Part shown: positions 13,469-27,402 of the stretch, in pieces
Layout: the number at the start of each line of letters is the position of its first letter
Position numbering within the stretch: the stretch's first letter is position 1
Source: Dermatophagoides farinae
Lineage: Eukaryota; Arthropoda; Arachnida; Sarcoptiformes; Pyroglyphidae
Assembly (NCBI RefSeq): GCF_024713945.1
Contig: NC_134678.1
Location: 1,736,001-1,800,000, forward strand
DNA: 64,000 bases
Direction of reading: 5' to 3'
Notes under the pieces: generated by a model
The model's input: the letters and a program-made list of their open reading frames with translations, nothing else
What the model was told of the DNA's origin: nothing
Database searches by the model: none
Program-made: the position numbers and the translations under genes

Positions 13469-15789
13469 AAAAAAGAAGGAAGAAGGAACAAATTAAATTT
13501 ATTTAATTAATAATTGAAAACGACATCAGACAAACAAAAATTTATTCATTTGATGATGTCTAATTGTGTAATTATGTTATCACACACACACAAGTCATCA
13601 TCATCATCTTGGATGCAAATGAAAATGACAATTTTTTTTTGTTTACATGGCTCATAACTCACTGGATTGATGCCAATCAAATCAGTTTGTGTGCGACAAT
13701 GGATTATCAGGATTTTCTTACTTTTTTCTTCATTTTCTGAATTTGGATAGTCAACATTTATTCATTCATTGATTGATATTTAATGATCCGAAAAAGTTCT
13801 AATTTTTTTTCTACTCAACAACATCATTGGATTTGATATATAAAAATAAATCAGTCGAAAAAAAATTGTAGGCAATGACAACAACAACAACAACAAAAAA
13901 ATAGTCACAAAATTGGAGCACCAGAAAAAAAAGGATGGAAAACAAAAATTTCAATTTTTGGCACACCATCTCTAGCTATCTATCTATCCAAACAAATCAT
14001 CCATATATGCAATTATCATGATCACATCACACAGTACGTTCAATCAAATTTTTGAATTAAATTTGTGGAAATTTGGAATAAACATTTTTGTGGCCCATAA
14101 TTTTCGTGTTTCATGCCAAACGGAATAATTTCTATAATTCTAAACAAAAATATCGAAAAACTGACGACAAATCAAAATGAAAATTATATCTTTCTCACCA
14201 TAAATACAAAGCATCAGCCTACGACATTTCAATTCATATCATCATCATCATTCAACAAGAAAAAAAAATCCTGGAACTTCCGGATCAAAACAGCGAGCGG
14301 ACAAACATCTCCATATATACAAAAAAAAATACATATGTTCAATTGGAATAATGGTGAAACTTTTTTTTTTGTTGGCGAAGAAAAAAAAATGAATTGAATG
14401 AATAATAAATAAATTCTCACATAAAACGCAACAACAACAACAACAACAACAACAGCAAAAAAAGGTGTCAATCAAATTCAAACGACAATCAAAAATGAAC
14501 AATGCAACAAACAAAAAAAAAAAAAAAAAAGAAAACAAAAATCATGATTTTGTACGCAGATGATGAGTAGGTGTGTAATGACGATCATTTCATTCGCTCG
14601 ATACACTATCGATACAATGATCAATTTGAGTTGGAAGAAAAAAAAATTTTACTACTCTTAAAATAGTGTCATCATCATCACACACTATTACTACTATTGA
14701 AATAGAAAAAAACCAATGATCTGGTTATTTATTGGTGATCAAATTGTTTGGAGTGGGCAATTATTACAATGATAAGGTTTTATATTATCACTATATATAT
14801 ATATATCGTATAAACAAAATGACAATGTGTCATTCAACAGGTAACACATTGAAAACACACACACACACACACACACACCAATTTAAAATGAATGAATGAA
14901 ATAAAAAATTTCTTTATGGTATTTGTGTACCAGTCACACATACACATAACTATGGCAGAAAAAAAAGGTGTAATCATCTTTTCACATAACCGATTCAGGT
15001 TTTCAATTCTGTCTGTCTGTTTTTTTTTCACTGATTTTCATCATTATTATTATGTATGATCATCATTATATTATGATCATGTACAAAACACGAAATTGAA
15101 AAAAAAATCTAAATCAAAATTGTCGCAAACAAAAAAAATTCTTTCAAAACAAACCGAATGATTGACATTAAATTTGATGATGATAATCTATGTATAATGA
15201 TGATGAAAATAAGCTCATTAAATTGAAAAAATTTATTTATTTTTCTGTGATTCGAGCAGAGAAAACAAATGTCCATTTCACAATTGGACAGTGAAATTAA
15301 TTTATGCATTGTTAAAAAAAATGGCCGTTACATAAAAGTAATCTAGATTCTAGAAAGATTTTCCGTTGTTCATCATCATCATCATCAGAATTAATCTATG
15401 TGAGATGCTCGTGATTCGATACTTATCCATAAACATAACATAATAATGATAACATGATTATAAAATTGACCCTGTTACTGCTGTTTTTTTTTATAAAATA
15501 AAAATCATTGAAGATTATGATGATGATAATGATGATAATAATGACAACCAACCAGAAATGGTCAAGAATCAAGATTCAAGATGAAAATGAATGGAGAACA
15601 AAAAAAAATCTGCATTCATCATTCATTCATTCAAATGATGATGAATTCAATCTATATAAACAACAGAAACGAATGGAACGAATCAAGTAAAGCTAGTTAA
15701 ATGATGATGATGATCTGTCCGAGAATACAAAAAAAAAAGAAATCAACTTTTTTTTTCATTCAACTACCATTTTTTTTTATTACATGATG

Positions 15790-15833
15790 ATTATAATGAT
15801 GATGATGATGATCATCATCATCATCATAATAAT
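15790..15833. repeat. 44-bp GAT/ATC palindrome
   Basis: (GAT)n meets (ATC)n head to head at a central GATC. Twenty-one of 22 base pairs are complementary, and the symmetry runs past the triplets into ATTAT/ATAAT flanks. Confidence 0.85.
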
Positions 15834-15997
15834 CATTTGAATCCAAACGATATAAACCATGTTGAAGGGGAGCAAAAAAAAAAAATAAAATAATCGGTCA
15901 TTCAGATTTATACATGAAAATGGGCTACACTGTTGTTGTTGTTGTTGTTGTTCTCATTCTTGAATGGATTGGATGAAGATTTTCGTCCTACTAAATA

Positions 15998-16000
<3 letters not shown>

Positions 16001-16029
<29 letters not shown>

Positions 16030-19000
16030 AATACAAGAACTACTTATTTGAGAAAGATCGACAAGTGAAAAAAACAGGCAAAAAAAAAAAATCCAGCTAC
16101 ACAAACGTCGGATCAACAACCGAATCAATTCGTGTATGTGTGTGTGTGTGTGTGTGTGGATCAGGTAAACTGTCAGCCATTTTCTTTTTTTTCCTGGATG
16201 ATTGACAGGAATGTAGATCTCAATCCATGATGAACAATCAATACACACACACACACACACAGACATAAACACAAGTCAAATAGGTATATAGTGGGGAAAA
16301 AAATTACAAATCAATTGTCTTATGATTTTCATGTGTGTGTGTGTGTGGTCATAATAATGATGGTAAAAACAACGAATGTTAAAAAATGAAAAAATTTTTT
16401 TTTTTTGGATAAATTGAGATCAATGGGTTTTTCAAAAAAAAAAAAAAAAAACGACGGATGCTACATAAATTAAATGTGTGAGAATGTGAGAATAAAATTA
16501 TATATGATGCCAATGCTTGCAACACGGATGTATGTAAGTGTACAAGGGGTTTAATGGTTTAAAAATGAGCAGAAATTTTTTTTTTTTTTATTTCAAACAA
16601 AAGATGCTAAAAGATTATTTTATCGCTTTTATGTGAATGAATTTTCAATTTTCAATTTTTTTTTTTGGAGTAACGGATCACCATTAACCAAAATGAATGT
16701 GTCAACGATGACCAGAACATGAACAAAAATACATAATTTTGAAATGAAATAACATGACATGATGATCACACGATTATTGTTGGTACAAAATGATGTCAAC
16801 TATTTGCAGTAAATTGTCCAGAAAAAAAACAAAGGATTTTTTCACCTGTTCAATGGTCTGTTTTGGTGATTGAAACAATTGTTCTAATTTAATATATCCG
16901 ATTGATAATAGTCAAAGAAAAAAAAACAATTATGATTCAAAAATGATTCGTGATATAACCAAGTAACAAAATTAAAAGATAAAAAAAAATTTGTACACTT
17001 GTGTACTTGATGACCGACACATCAAAAAAAAATGAAAAAAAAAAAAACAACAACAATAAAACAGGTAACACTATTATAACAAGCAGCAGCAGTAGAAGGA
17101 GAACGAAAAAAAAAAATTTATTTCATTTCATACATTCGAGAATAGATCATCAGTACATTTTCAATTGGCAAAACAACAGCAACAACAAACGAATTACACA
17201 GACAAGATTTATAGTAAATGTAGAACAAATGAAATTTTTTTTTTCTTTACATTCAAGAAAACATTTCTCATGATCATGACGACGACAATCAAATATCATC
17301 ATTAAATCAAAGACGAAGAATAATGATAATGATGATGTAGATGATGATGATGATGATGATGATAATAATGTCTACTTGATTAGCGGGCGTCATTATTATC
17401 ATCCACAACATAATCATCATCATCATCATGATGAACTAATAACCGTTCACCGGCAAAATGATGCTTTCACGGAATTTTTTTTTTCTTCTTCAAAAGTCGA
17501 TTATCAATAATGTCATGACTTGGTAGCTGTGTGTGTGTGTGTGTGATCAAAATCTTTAATCCTTCTAAGGAAAAAAATCTTGTCGATACCATCATCATCA
17601 TCATCATCATCATTATCATCAGGTAGCAAAAAACTAAATTTAACAACAAAAACATAAAAAAAGGCTGGAAATTCGGTGGGTATTTGTGGTGAACAGAAAC
17701 AAAAATTGATGTTATTAACATCTAAATTTATCATCGTCATCAACATAGGGTTTGTGTGTGTGTGTGTTTTTTTTTTTTTTGCTTCTGGGTTTTTTTTCTA
17801 AATTCTCTACCGAATCTTGTTCAATTCGATCAATCAATCGATGTGGATTGATCGGAATGTCAACTGTCAAATAGAAAATATTTGCACAATGAGAATCGAC
17901 ATACAAATAATTGGATTAAAAATTTTTTTTCCCTGGCTATGAAATTATATCATCACTATTCACACACCAAAAATTGAAATTGAAATTTGAAATTGATGGA
18001 ATGTTATAACATATAACTTAGTGGATTTGATTTTATCACTATCATCATCACCATCGTTAATGTGAATTTGTGAATTAAGTATTTCTCAATAATATTGATA
18101 TGTGCTGAAAAAATTCATTCACAATCAAGTTGATGATGATGATGATGATGATTTGAGAAAAGTTTTTCATTTATTCACAAATCCTCATTATCCCGAACAT
18201 TGATGATATGCATACTAAATGGATAAATGAAAAAAAAGTTTTTTCTGGCATCGTTAATCGAAAACAAACGGCCAAAAATGGATTTTGCGTAGGTGAAAAA
18301 AAAAATAATCAAAAGAATTTTTTTTTTCATTCATAAAAATAAAATAAACAGGGTGAACTACTTGACAACAACAACAACAACGATGATGATGCGATGATGA
18401 TGATGATGATAATGATGGTGGTGGTGATGATGACCAAGAGATTTTTTTTTCAAATCTCAACACAGCACAACTCTGGTAACAGCTCGGAATAGTTCAACAA
18501 CAAGTTGAACTCTCTTACTAATTGAATAGAGAGAAAAAAAGAGTTTTTTTTGTGTTCACCCAAACTCATGAAGAAAAAAATGATGACCAGAAAAAAAAAT
18601 TTAATTTACAAAATAAAAAAAAAATTCGGTAAATAAACAAACAAACAAACAACATATTTGGATTTTTTCTTCTCAAATATGATTAAATTATTATGAAGTC
18701 ATTTTTTTTTATCTACAAATGGCCATTGGCACAAATCATCATCATCAGCCATCATTATTGTCGTGATGAGATCAAATAGGAAATCTAACGTATCTGTCTG
18801 TGTGTATGTTGGCTGAACCAAATATAAAATCAAATTGATTCTTGTCTACAAAATTGAGTCAGCATGAAACAAATATCCAAAAAAAAAAAAAAAATGAAAT
18901 CAACGAAAAAACATGAAAATCAATTAATTTTTTTTTGTATTTGTTGATTATATCTGCAAAAAAATCGATAATAAGGCTACCGAAAAATGTTGTGTCTATG

Positions 19001-20000
19001 ATCATATCATCACAGTAAATTAAATGAATAATTAATCAAAATTTTGTAGTTTTTTTCTCTGATTAAAATCATGGGTAAAGTAAGCCTAGCGGCTATTACC
19101 AACACTAATTACTATATCTACTGGAAATCATCACCACAATAATCAAATGCATAAATTCATTGAAAAAACAGACATTTCCACAACCGCAAAGTGAGACAAT
19201 AGCCAAATTGTCACATAATAATCAAACATATTGATCCATCGGGTTGAAAAAAATTCATGGAATTCAGGTGTGTGCAATGATAACCACAAATGGCCACAAA
19301 AACCATCGACTTACCTAGAAATATAAAGAAAAAGAAAAAGAAAAAGAGAAAAAAAATCATTTATTATCAAAATGTAAAACAAAACAAAACGAAAAAAATA
19401 TGTGCTAGTTTGGTCGATTATTTCTGGCTAAAATTGATTGAATTATTAAAATTTTTTTTTCTCCACTCCATAATTGATGATTTATGAAATTTTTTTTTGT
19501 TTTTTTTCTTGTACAATTTGGCCAACCAAACAACCCGAAAAAATAATCAGTTTTTTTTCTTGCAAAAATGTATGTTCGTGAGCATATTACACACACACAC
19601 ACACACACAAAATAACAAACAAGATCATCATCAACATTTTTTTTTGTTTGTTTTTCTTTACATGGTTATGGTGATGTTGGTGGTGGTGGCGGTGGTGATG
19701 GTGATGGTGTGATGCTATACGATTACGATAATTAATTATAGTTTTTTTTTCTCAAAATTTAGTGTTTTTTTTTCTTTTTCCAACATGATGTTACCCGGGT
19801 TACAAAAAAAAAATGGCCACACAACACATATAAACAGGTTATAATCAACCGATTTGATCCAAAGTTTTGCACAAAAAAAAAAACACAACAGGTATGAGAA
19901 TATACAATTGAAGTGTATAATTTGGGACATGAGAGGAATATTATTATTATTATTACTATCATCATCATGTGCGGTCCGCTAAAACGAATCCAAAGTTTTT
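16001..20000. other. No recognisable gene; microsatellite-rich tract
   Basis: Contains (AC)n at 16002-16028, a GT run (16137-16158) facing an AC run (16243-16261) across about 84 bp, (GAT)n at 17338-17364 and 18130-18151, (ATC)n at 17590-17612, (AC)n at 19589-19609 and GGT-rich sequence at 19678-19700. A 65-codon ATG frame at 19290-19487 begins MATKTIDLPRNIK, passes a Lys run and ends in a hydrophobic stretch. It is a weak small-protein candidate. Confidence 0.55.
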
Positions 20001-22555
20001 AATACTATGGCAGCCATTTTTTTATGCATCATTCAGATTGGATGATTGACCTATCCTTTTTCTTTTTTAGAATCAAGAAAAAAAAGGTTATAACATTTGT
20101 AAATTGGTTATTTGATGATGGCGTGAATAAATGAAGAAAACACACACTGATACACAAGCTTATCAAAATCAACAAAATGGACCATCTTTTCAAACAAAAA
20201 ACAGAAAAAAAATCATCCGTTAGGAATCATGTTATATGAACAAACAAAGCAAGCACCCGGCTTTTTGTTTGAATGGATGTTGAATGATGATCAGCTGGGT
20301 GCCATCATTATCATCATCATCACAATCCATGATATAATAACAAAAACAAAAAAAAATGACCAGAAAATCAAATCAACAACATATAACTGCATTGTGTTTG
20401 TATAACAATCATCGTATAAACAAGAGGATCATCATCTTCATCTTCATTTTTTTTTTTGTTTTGTTTTGTTACAACGATATAATCTTATATATACGATGAT
20501 ATATGATGATCTGATTTGATCTGATTTCATCATCATCATTATAATTAAGATTCGTGTGGTTTTCATATGCTTTGTTTAGTAACAAAACAAAAAAAAAACA
20601 AAAAATTCCATTTAATTTCGATGAATTAATTGCGTGTGTGGTATGATTTCTTCATATTTTTTGTTGTTGTTGTTGTTGCCATCAAGTGATCAACAAAAAT
20701 AAAAAAAAAATCATAAACTGAAAGCAAAAATATTTTTGCTGTTGTTGTTATCACTTTGTTGTTTTTTTTTTTGATTCTGAAACAGAGATGGGAACTATTT
20801 AATACAACATAATCATCATCATCATCATTATTAAAATGATGATGATGATAATTAATTACGACAAAAAAAATGAATGTGTGAATGAATGAGGTAGCAACAA
20901 CAACAGGTTCCCAACAACAACAACAACAAAACGATATACAATAGAATCTCGAAACCGGAAAGCTCTATGAGACACATTATTATCATAATCATCGTTTCGA
21001 AAGTCATGAACGTTTCATTTTTATTTAAAAAAAACCATTTGATGACAACTGAAATCAACTAGGATTTGTCAACATTTTTCATTTTTTTTTTTTTTTTTTT
21101 TGACAAAAAAAAATGAAAAATAAATTACCCGAAAATGAATTAAAACAGCGACGACGACGACAACAACAACAACAACAACAACAACGTTTCGTAGGTAATG
21201 TGCTACATCATTTTCTGTAATTTTAATGAACAATAAAAAAAATAATAAAATAAAAATAATTTCAAAAGTGTTGACAGGTCATCAGAAAGAAATTTTTTTT
21301 TTTTTGCTTCATTTTCTTATGTCATTTTAATGGGGATAAAATGAATGAATGAATGCAATGATTAAATGATGAGATTAGATTTTACTACTTTTCAAACAAA
21401 TTTTGAATGAATGAATTCGGTGAATGATGCAAATGGTAACCATCTCAATATATATGTGGATAAATCATCAGAGAAAAATTCAAAAGTTTAAAAATTTGTC
21501 AAAAGAAAAAAAAAATTCCGGTCATTTTTTTCCATCTTATTCGATTCTATCATTCACTTTCTCTCTATATGCTACCAAAAATAGTATCCAACATTTTTAA
21601 CCACCATCCAAACAACAAGTTGATGAACGATAGATGTGTCCAAATTCAAGTGAGAACCGTCATGAATGATATATTCATGTAAAGAATGTATATTTTTAGA
21701 TTTTTTTTTTTGGAGATTTTTCAAACACACAACTATTAAATAGACATATAAATGGTGATCTTTTTCGAACACAATGATAATGATCATCATCAAGTCAAAA
21801 AAGAAAAAAAAGAGAGAGAAAAGTAAAGTTATTCTGTTGTTATTGTAACAAAAACAATCATAAGTCAAAAAGTCATGATGATGGTGATCACCACACACAC
21901 ACACACATTAACATCATCAAACAACATCATTATTAGAAGAAGTGAAATGAAGTGTTGTTGTTGTTGTTGTATCAACTGAATCGAAGAAAATTAATGTTTA
22001 AAACGTTTTTTTAATGAATTCTACATATCATATGAATCTGAATAAATAAAAAAAAGAAAAGAATAGCCTAGTCGACAGAATAGAAAAATTTATGATGATG
22101 ATGATGTTAAAGTTTAACGAGAGAGCAAGAGATAGACGTCCCGTCACTTATAATGAATTTTTTTTTCTTCTTTATAAATAACCAAATGTGGGGACCCGAC
22201 CAAAACATCACCAGCTTGACAAACCGCCCATGTGTCAGGATATAATTTATTTATGTTTTCGTAAAAAAAAGAAAGAAAAATTTTTTGGACATTTCAATCT
22301 CGAATGAACAAACATTAACGATAATAATTCTGTTTCATCATCATCATCATCATCGTCATCATCATCGATGAGAACTATCTAACAAACAAACAAACAAATA
22401 TCTCGAATGGATACAATAATCGATTTGTTGCGTGAAATAATTATATTTATATATTGTATAACAATAATCATCATCTATATTTATTAGAATAAAATGGGAA
22501 TAAAAAAAAGAATCCATAAAACTTTATGGTTCAAGTTATCATCACTCAATCTATA

Positions 22556-22597
<42 letters not shown>

Positions 22598-24000
22598 TGA
22601 AAAGTTGAAACACACACACATATGGCCATATATGTTTTGTTTGTTTGTTTGTTATTTAGCTTATTATACCTATAGTAATCATCATCATCATCATGATGAT
22701 CGTCACTTGATAGTGTTTTTTGTTGTTGTTGTTGTTGTTTGTTTGTTTGTTTGTTTGTGTCAGGACTTGAATCGATCAAAAAAAAAAAAAAAAAAAAAAT
22801 CCTAGAAATAGAATCAGAAAAACTAAAAATTTATGATCGAAAATCAAACAAACACACATACACACACACACACACACGTTGATGATAATCTGTTTGTCGC
22901 TTTCGAAATTTGTTTCCCAATTCAGAGTGGTGGAAAAAAAATAAATTAAGAGATCAAACAATGACAAATCATCATCAACGTTATGGAATCAAGATAAAAC
23001 GATTCTTGATTCTGTTTTTTTGATCAAAAAAAAAATGCCTTAAATGCATCATAAATTATGTATATAAACAAGATCGCATGGAAAAAAAGAATCCCGAAAA
23101 AGACGGAAATCCAATTTAGTTTTATTTTTTTTTTGGCCAATATTTAAATTGGCCTCATATCCAGGAAAAAAAGGATGATGATAAGAAATAATAAAGAGAA
23201 AGAGAGAGAAAAAAAAAGCCGCAAGATATGTAAATTGTAATTTGGTTGTGGTCGTAGACAAGACCTCCACAACCACCATTACAAATAGAATCGTTATCAC
23301 TAGAAACTTCAAAAAAAAACTTTATGTAATGGTAATGATGCACGAATAGTTTACAAAATGGCTCGAAGCATATCGAAAAAAAAATTTTCTTTTTTTCATC
23401 GTATCCGATATAATCATAATAATAATTGGATTCACAAATAAAAAACGGTACCATCATTTGTATGATGTGATGATGAGATCTGAACCAATTATCGTCATAA
23501 AGTTTCGACATTTCAAATTGCCAAAAAAAAAAATAATATTTATGTGTGTGTGTGTGTGTGTGTATGTGATGATTTGACGCCTTTAGGCATTCAACATTGC
23601 CATTCGATATTGAAATGCCAAAATGAATAGATCATTGAAGAAAAAAAAAATATTTTGAATACATTCAAAATAGCCTATTATTATTATCATCATCATCATC
23701 AACAAAGAATTAGGCCACATCTGACTAATTCATTTGACTTTTTTTTTTTGCTTTCTTTGGCTGATTTAATTATGATCCATAGGCATGATATATAAATTGT
23801 GATTGAATGTCCACCCCATTTTTTTTTTTAATTTTATTGGTTCAGATTCGTAATCAGAAATGAATTTCAACACACCAGAAATAAAAGTTTTTTTTTCGCA
23901 GATCAATCATCAGCATATTGAAAAATTGAAACAAATTATAATGCGTTTCAGATGACTTTTTGTTTCATGTTTTTTTTCACAGTTTATTACATAATCAAAT
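20001..24000. other. No recognisable gene; microsatellite-rich tract
   Basis: Contains a (GAC)n/(AAC)n compound run at 21148-21186, (TG)20 at 22557-22596 followed 15 nt later by a short CA run, GTTT repeats near 22735-22755, A22 at 22778-22799, (AC)n at 22855-22877 and (GT)n at 23543-23562. A minus-strand frame at 21904-21572 ends in a non-repetitive stretch but starts in a CA repeat. Not supported as a gene. Confidence 0.6.
22557..22596. repeat. (TG)20 microsatellite
   Basis: Forty bases of uninterrupted TG, comparable in length to the array at 5740. Confidence 0.9.
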
Positions 24001-24533
24001 AGTGTGTGTGTGTGCAAATGTTTATTTTTTTTCTTCATTTCTCTTCTGCCCCTCTGTTATATATATCCAGTTGTTGATCACCAAAAAAAAAAAAAAAACG
24101 CAACAATCTTTGATTTGTGTGTGTCAAAAAAAACAAAACGATTGATACATGAACAAAAATATCTTAACGATCATCGATCTAACGATGAAATCAAGTAAAC
24201 GAAATGAAATTGAAAACATTGTAGTTCGACGAAAATAGCGCCAAAATAGATTTTCTATTTCTATTTTTTTTTTCATCCATTCATTCTCCCCCCTTACCAT
24301 TTTCTCGTTTGTTTTGATTTTGATCCGCAGTAGAAAAAAAAAGAAAATAAAATGCCCAAAAAAAAAGTTTCGGATTCAGAACGAACGAATCGATTTGTGA
24401 TTATAAAAAACCAACCAACCAACCAATGATGATGAAATTGTAACCCAAAATGAATGTTCAGTTAAAAACCAGATTCAGATGAAAGACAACTAGATGAAAA
24501 GAAAACAAAAACTTCGACAAAGTAGTCCATCAA

Positions 24534-24536
<3 letters not shown>

Positions 24537-24572
<36 letters not shown>
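24537..24572. repeat. (CT)18 microsatellite
   Basis: Thirty-six bases of CT. CT/GA arrays this long are rare in the window, and in arthropods GA repeats can bind GAGA-type factors. Confidence 0.9.
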
Positions 24573-24575
<3 letters not shown>

Positions 24576-27285
24576 TTGATATATGAATTCCAAATAATAA
24601 ACGAATATAATGATGATTGAGTAAAATATTAATATGAAACCAGAAAATTCAGTTTCGGTTATTTAATCTATAATATTGAATGTGATTATAAGAATATATA
24701 TCCATCAAGAGATTGATGAACATGATGAAAAAAAAACATAAAATTGACGAGAAAAGAAATAGAAAAAAAAATTTTGTGATGCCGCCGACGCAAAAAAAAA
24801 CTATACCATATGAAATGATGATGATGAAGATGATGGGTAAACGATGATATAAACGACGAATGATAATGAATGATCGTGTCGGCACGAAGTTACGAACAAT
24901 TTGTTACAAATCGACATGAACAAAAAAAAACAAAAATAATTTTGATTTTAAACGACAACAACAACAACAACTACAACAACAATCATTTCCTTTTATTCTT
25001 TCATCTGTTGCTATTTTAAATTTAACCATTACCGAAAAGAATTCTGAAAATAAACGTAATAACGACGATGATGATGATGATGATGATGGATAAATTATTT
25101 GGTCATTTTTAGATAATAATACAATTTACAGTGCTACAACGAAAAGATTAGATATAGCAATGGCGATAATTTTTGTTTGTAAAATAAATTTAGGCATTTA
25201 TTTTTATTTTTTTATTTTTTGGCAGATAAAAACGGAAAAATTACCGAAAAAAAGAGCGAATTCACCATCATTGAATTTTGAAAATAAAAATCTCAAAAAA
25301 AAAAAATTTCAATTCATATAAAAGCTGAAAACAACAAAAAAAAAATGTTTCACGTGACCAGTACCGGTGTAGCCATTGTTGTGCCATCATAATGATCAAT
25401 CGGACACATTCAATCTCATTATGAGCAACCAAAATGATGATGATGATGACAATCAATTTATCATAGGAAAAAAAAAATTACATTTTATATATGTGACAAC
25501 TAATTTGTTAGATTTGATTAACTATTTCTCATCATTATCATCGTATACGACCAAGATACAACCAAGATAAAATGTGTCACACACACACACACACACGCAG
25601 ATATCTAAATCAGTGTGAATTTCACATTTTTTTTTCTTCAATTTTAATATTAACGACAATTGCTTGTGGTAGATTTTTTTTTCTCATGTACCACCTAACC
25701 AATGAGATAACAACAACAACAAAAAAAAATAACAATTCTGCTTTCGCTTTCACACAAATGTGACAATTTCAAAATCTGATTAATCATGAATGAATGAATG
25801 AATGAATGAATGCAAGGAAAATATCACCAACCACAAACATTGTACGATATAATAAAAGAAAAAAAAACCAAAACTAATCAATCGAATCGTCAATAATATT
25901 GACAGATCAATAAAATAGAATACAATAGAATGAAATGATTCGATCAAATTGGTTTGTTGTCAATGAATAAAAAAAAACAATAGAATGAAAACAGTAAACG
26001 AGAATGAAAAAAAAAATTGTTTTCAGTTGTTAAGCCAAAGAAAAACAACCATAACATGACCAATTTCACAATGATTTTGTATTTGTTTGTAAATAAACAC
26101 ACACATAGACATAACAACAAAAAAAAAAACAATGTGCTGATTGGATTTAATGTGTGATACTGTGTGTCAGAAACAAACAAACAAACAAAAAAAGAAGGTG
26201 AGACATGAAACTAATTTTAAACAAATGAAACAAAAAAAAAAACAAATAATCCATGCCAGGTATATTGTTGATGTCGTCGTCGTTAAGATTATCAAACGCA
26301 ATTTTGCAATTTAGAATTAGTATATAAAGTCAATTTTTCTAAATATTCACTGAACGATTGATCATAATGATGATGAAGATGAAACAATCAAAACAAAATG
26401 TTTTATATATATAGGCCATCATGACACACACACACACAAAAAAAACGAATTTGAATTTGATTGTTACACACAAATTTTTTCCATTGAAACAATGGTCAAT
26501 CAATTTGAGATATTAAAAAAAAATCGAAACGAAACAAATAAAAATTGATTTTCATATAAATGGATTCACGAAAAAAGAGAAATTTAAAAAAAAAATTTTC
26601 AAAAAAAACACTCAATATATAGAATCAATCAGATCGATGATTCAATGATAGATAATGATGATTCATGTTATCGATTTCACCCTTTGTTGTTACTATTGAT
26701 AAATAAATAATGGTCAAGCGGAACCAATCAAACATACACACACACACATACAATGATAACAATTTTTTTTTTGGTTCTGTTTTTCATTGCCGAAACCATA
26801 ATAAAAATACGAACCAATCGATCGATCGATCAATCAATCAATCAATTTTATTTTCAAATTTTTTTCGTTTTCCAAAATTCTCCAAAAAAAAAAAACACAA
26901 TGAACACTTAGTGGACCAGAAATAGTTTTTTAATCATAAAAATAACATGATGATGATGATGATGTCAGTTTATTGGCCCCTATTATAACGAAATGGACAC
27001 CCATGCTAATTTAAATTTAAAATTTCTTTTTCCACCATCATCATCATCGTCATCATCGTCATCATTATTATTGAATCAAACAATCAACAATGAATGAACA
27101 TGAATGTTGAAAACAATAAATTTTTGTTCTACTCCTCAAAAAAAAAATAAGTATCATCATCATAGTAAAAGGGAGATTGTTGTTAATATAATTCATCAAA
27201 TGAAAAAACAAAACAAAAAATTGTTTCTCGAAGAAAATGGGCTGCTATTTTTACTTGTTTCAATAAAATAGCATCTTCATCAGGG

Positions 27286-27402
27286 TTGCCAGATTGGCCA
27301 AGAGGCCAAAAAAAAAAATTTTTTTTTTTTTGTTAGGTGAGAAAGTTGCTGAAAGGGGGACCGACCTGTCCACCTGTCCTCTCTGGGTCTGATGGTGTAA
27401 TC
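27286..27402. other. GC-rich anomalous patch, possible mobile-element remnant
   Basis: GGGTTGCCAGATTGGCC and GAAAGGGGGACCGACCTG flank an A/T homopolymer block. It is clearly richer in G+C than the surrounding DNA and free of microsatellites. No inverted ends, target duplication or coding homology could be found. Confidence 0.3.

Larger units (their letters stand above)
12001..16000. other. No recognisable gene; microsatellites and E-box cluster
   Basis: Contains the small signal-peptide-like frame at 12160, three CACGTG sites between 12435 and 12790, (CAG)n at 13176-13201, the GT/CA hairpin at 13414-13468, (AAC)n at 14429-14454, (AC)n at 14854-14879, a GAT/ATC palindrome at 15790-15833 and (GTT)n at 15931-15951. 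An ATG frame at 15508-15690, ending in a basic, non-repetitive stretch, is a weak coding candidate. Confidence 0.6.

Noticed and set aside
22546-22805. Overlapping open frames on both strands
   Set aside because: They are encoded by (TG)20, (GTT)n, GTTT repeats and poly-A, none of which carries stops in the chosen frames.
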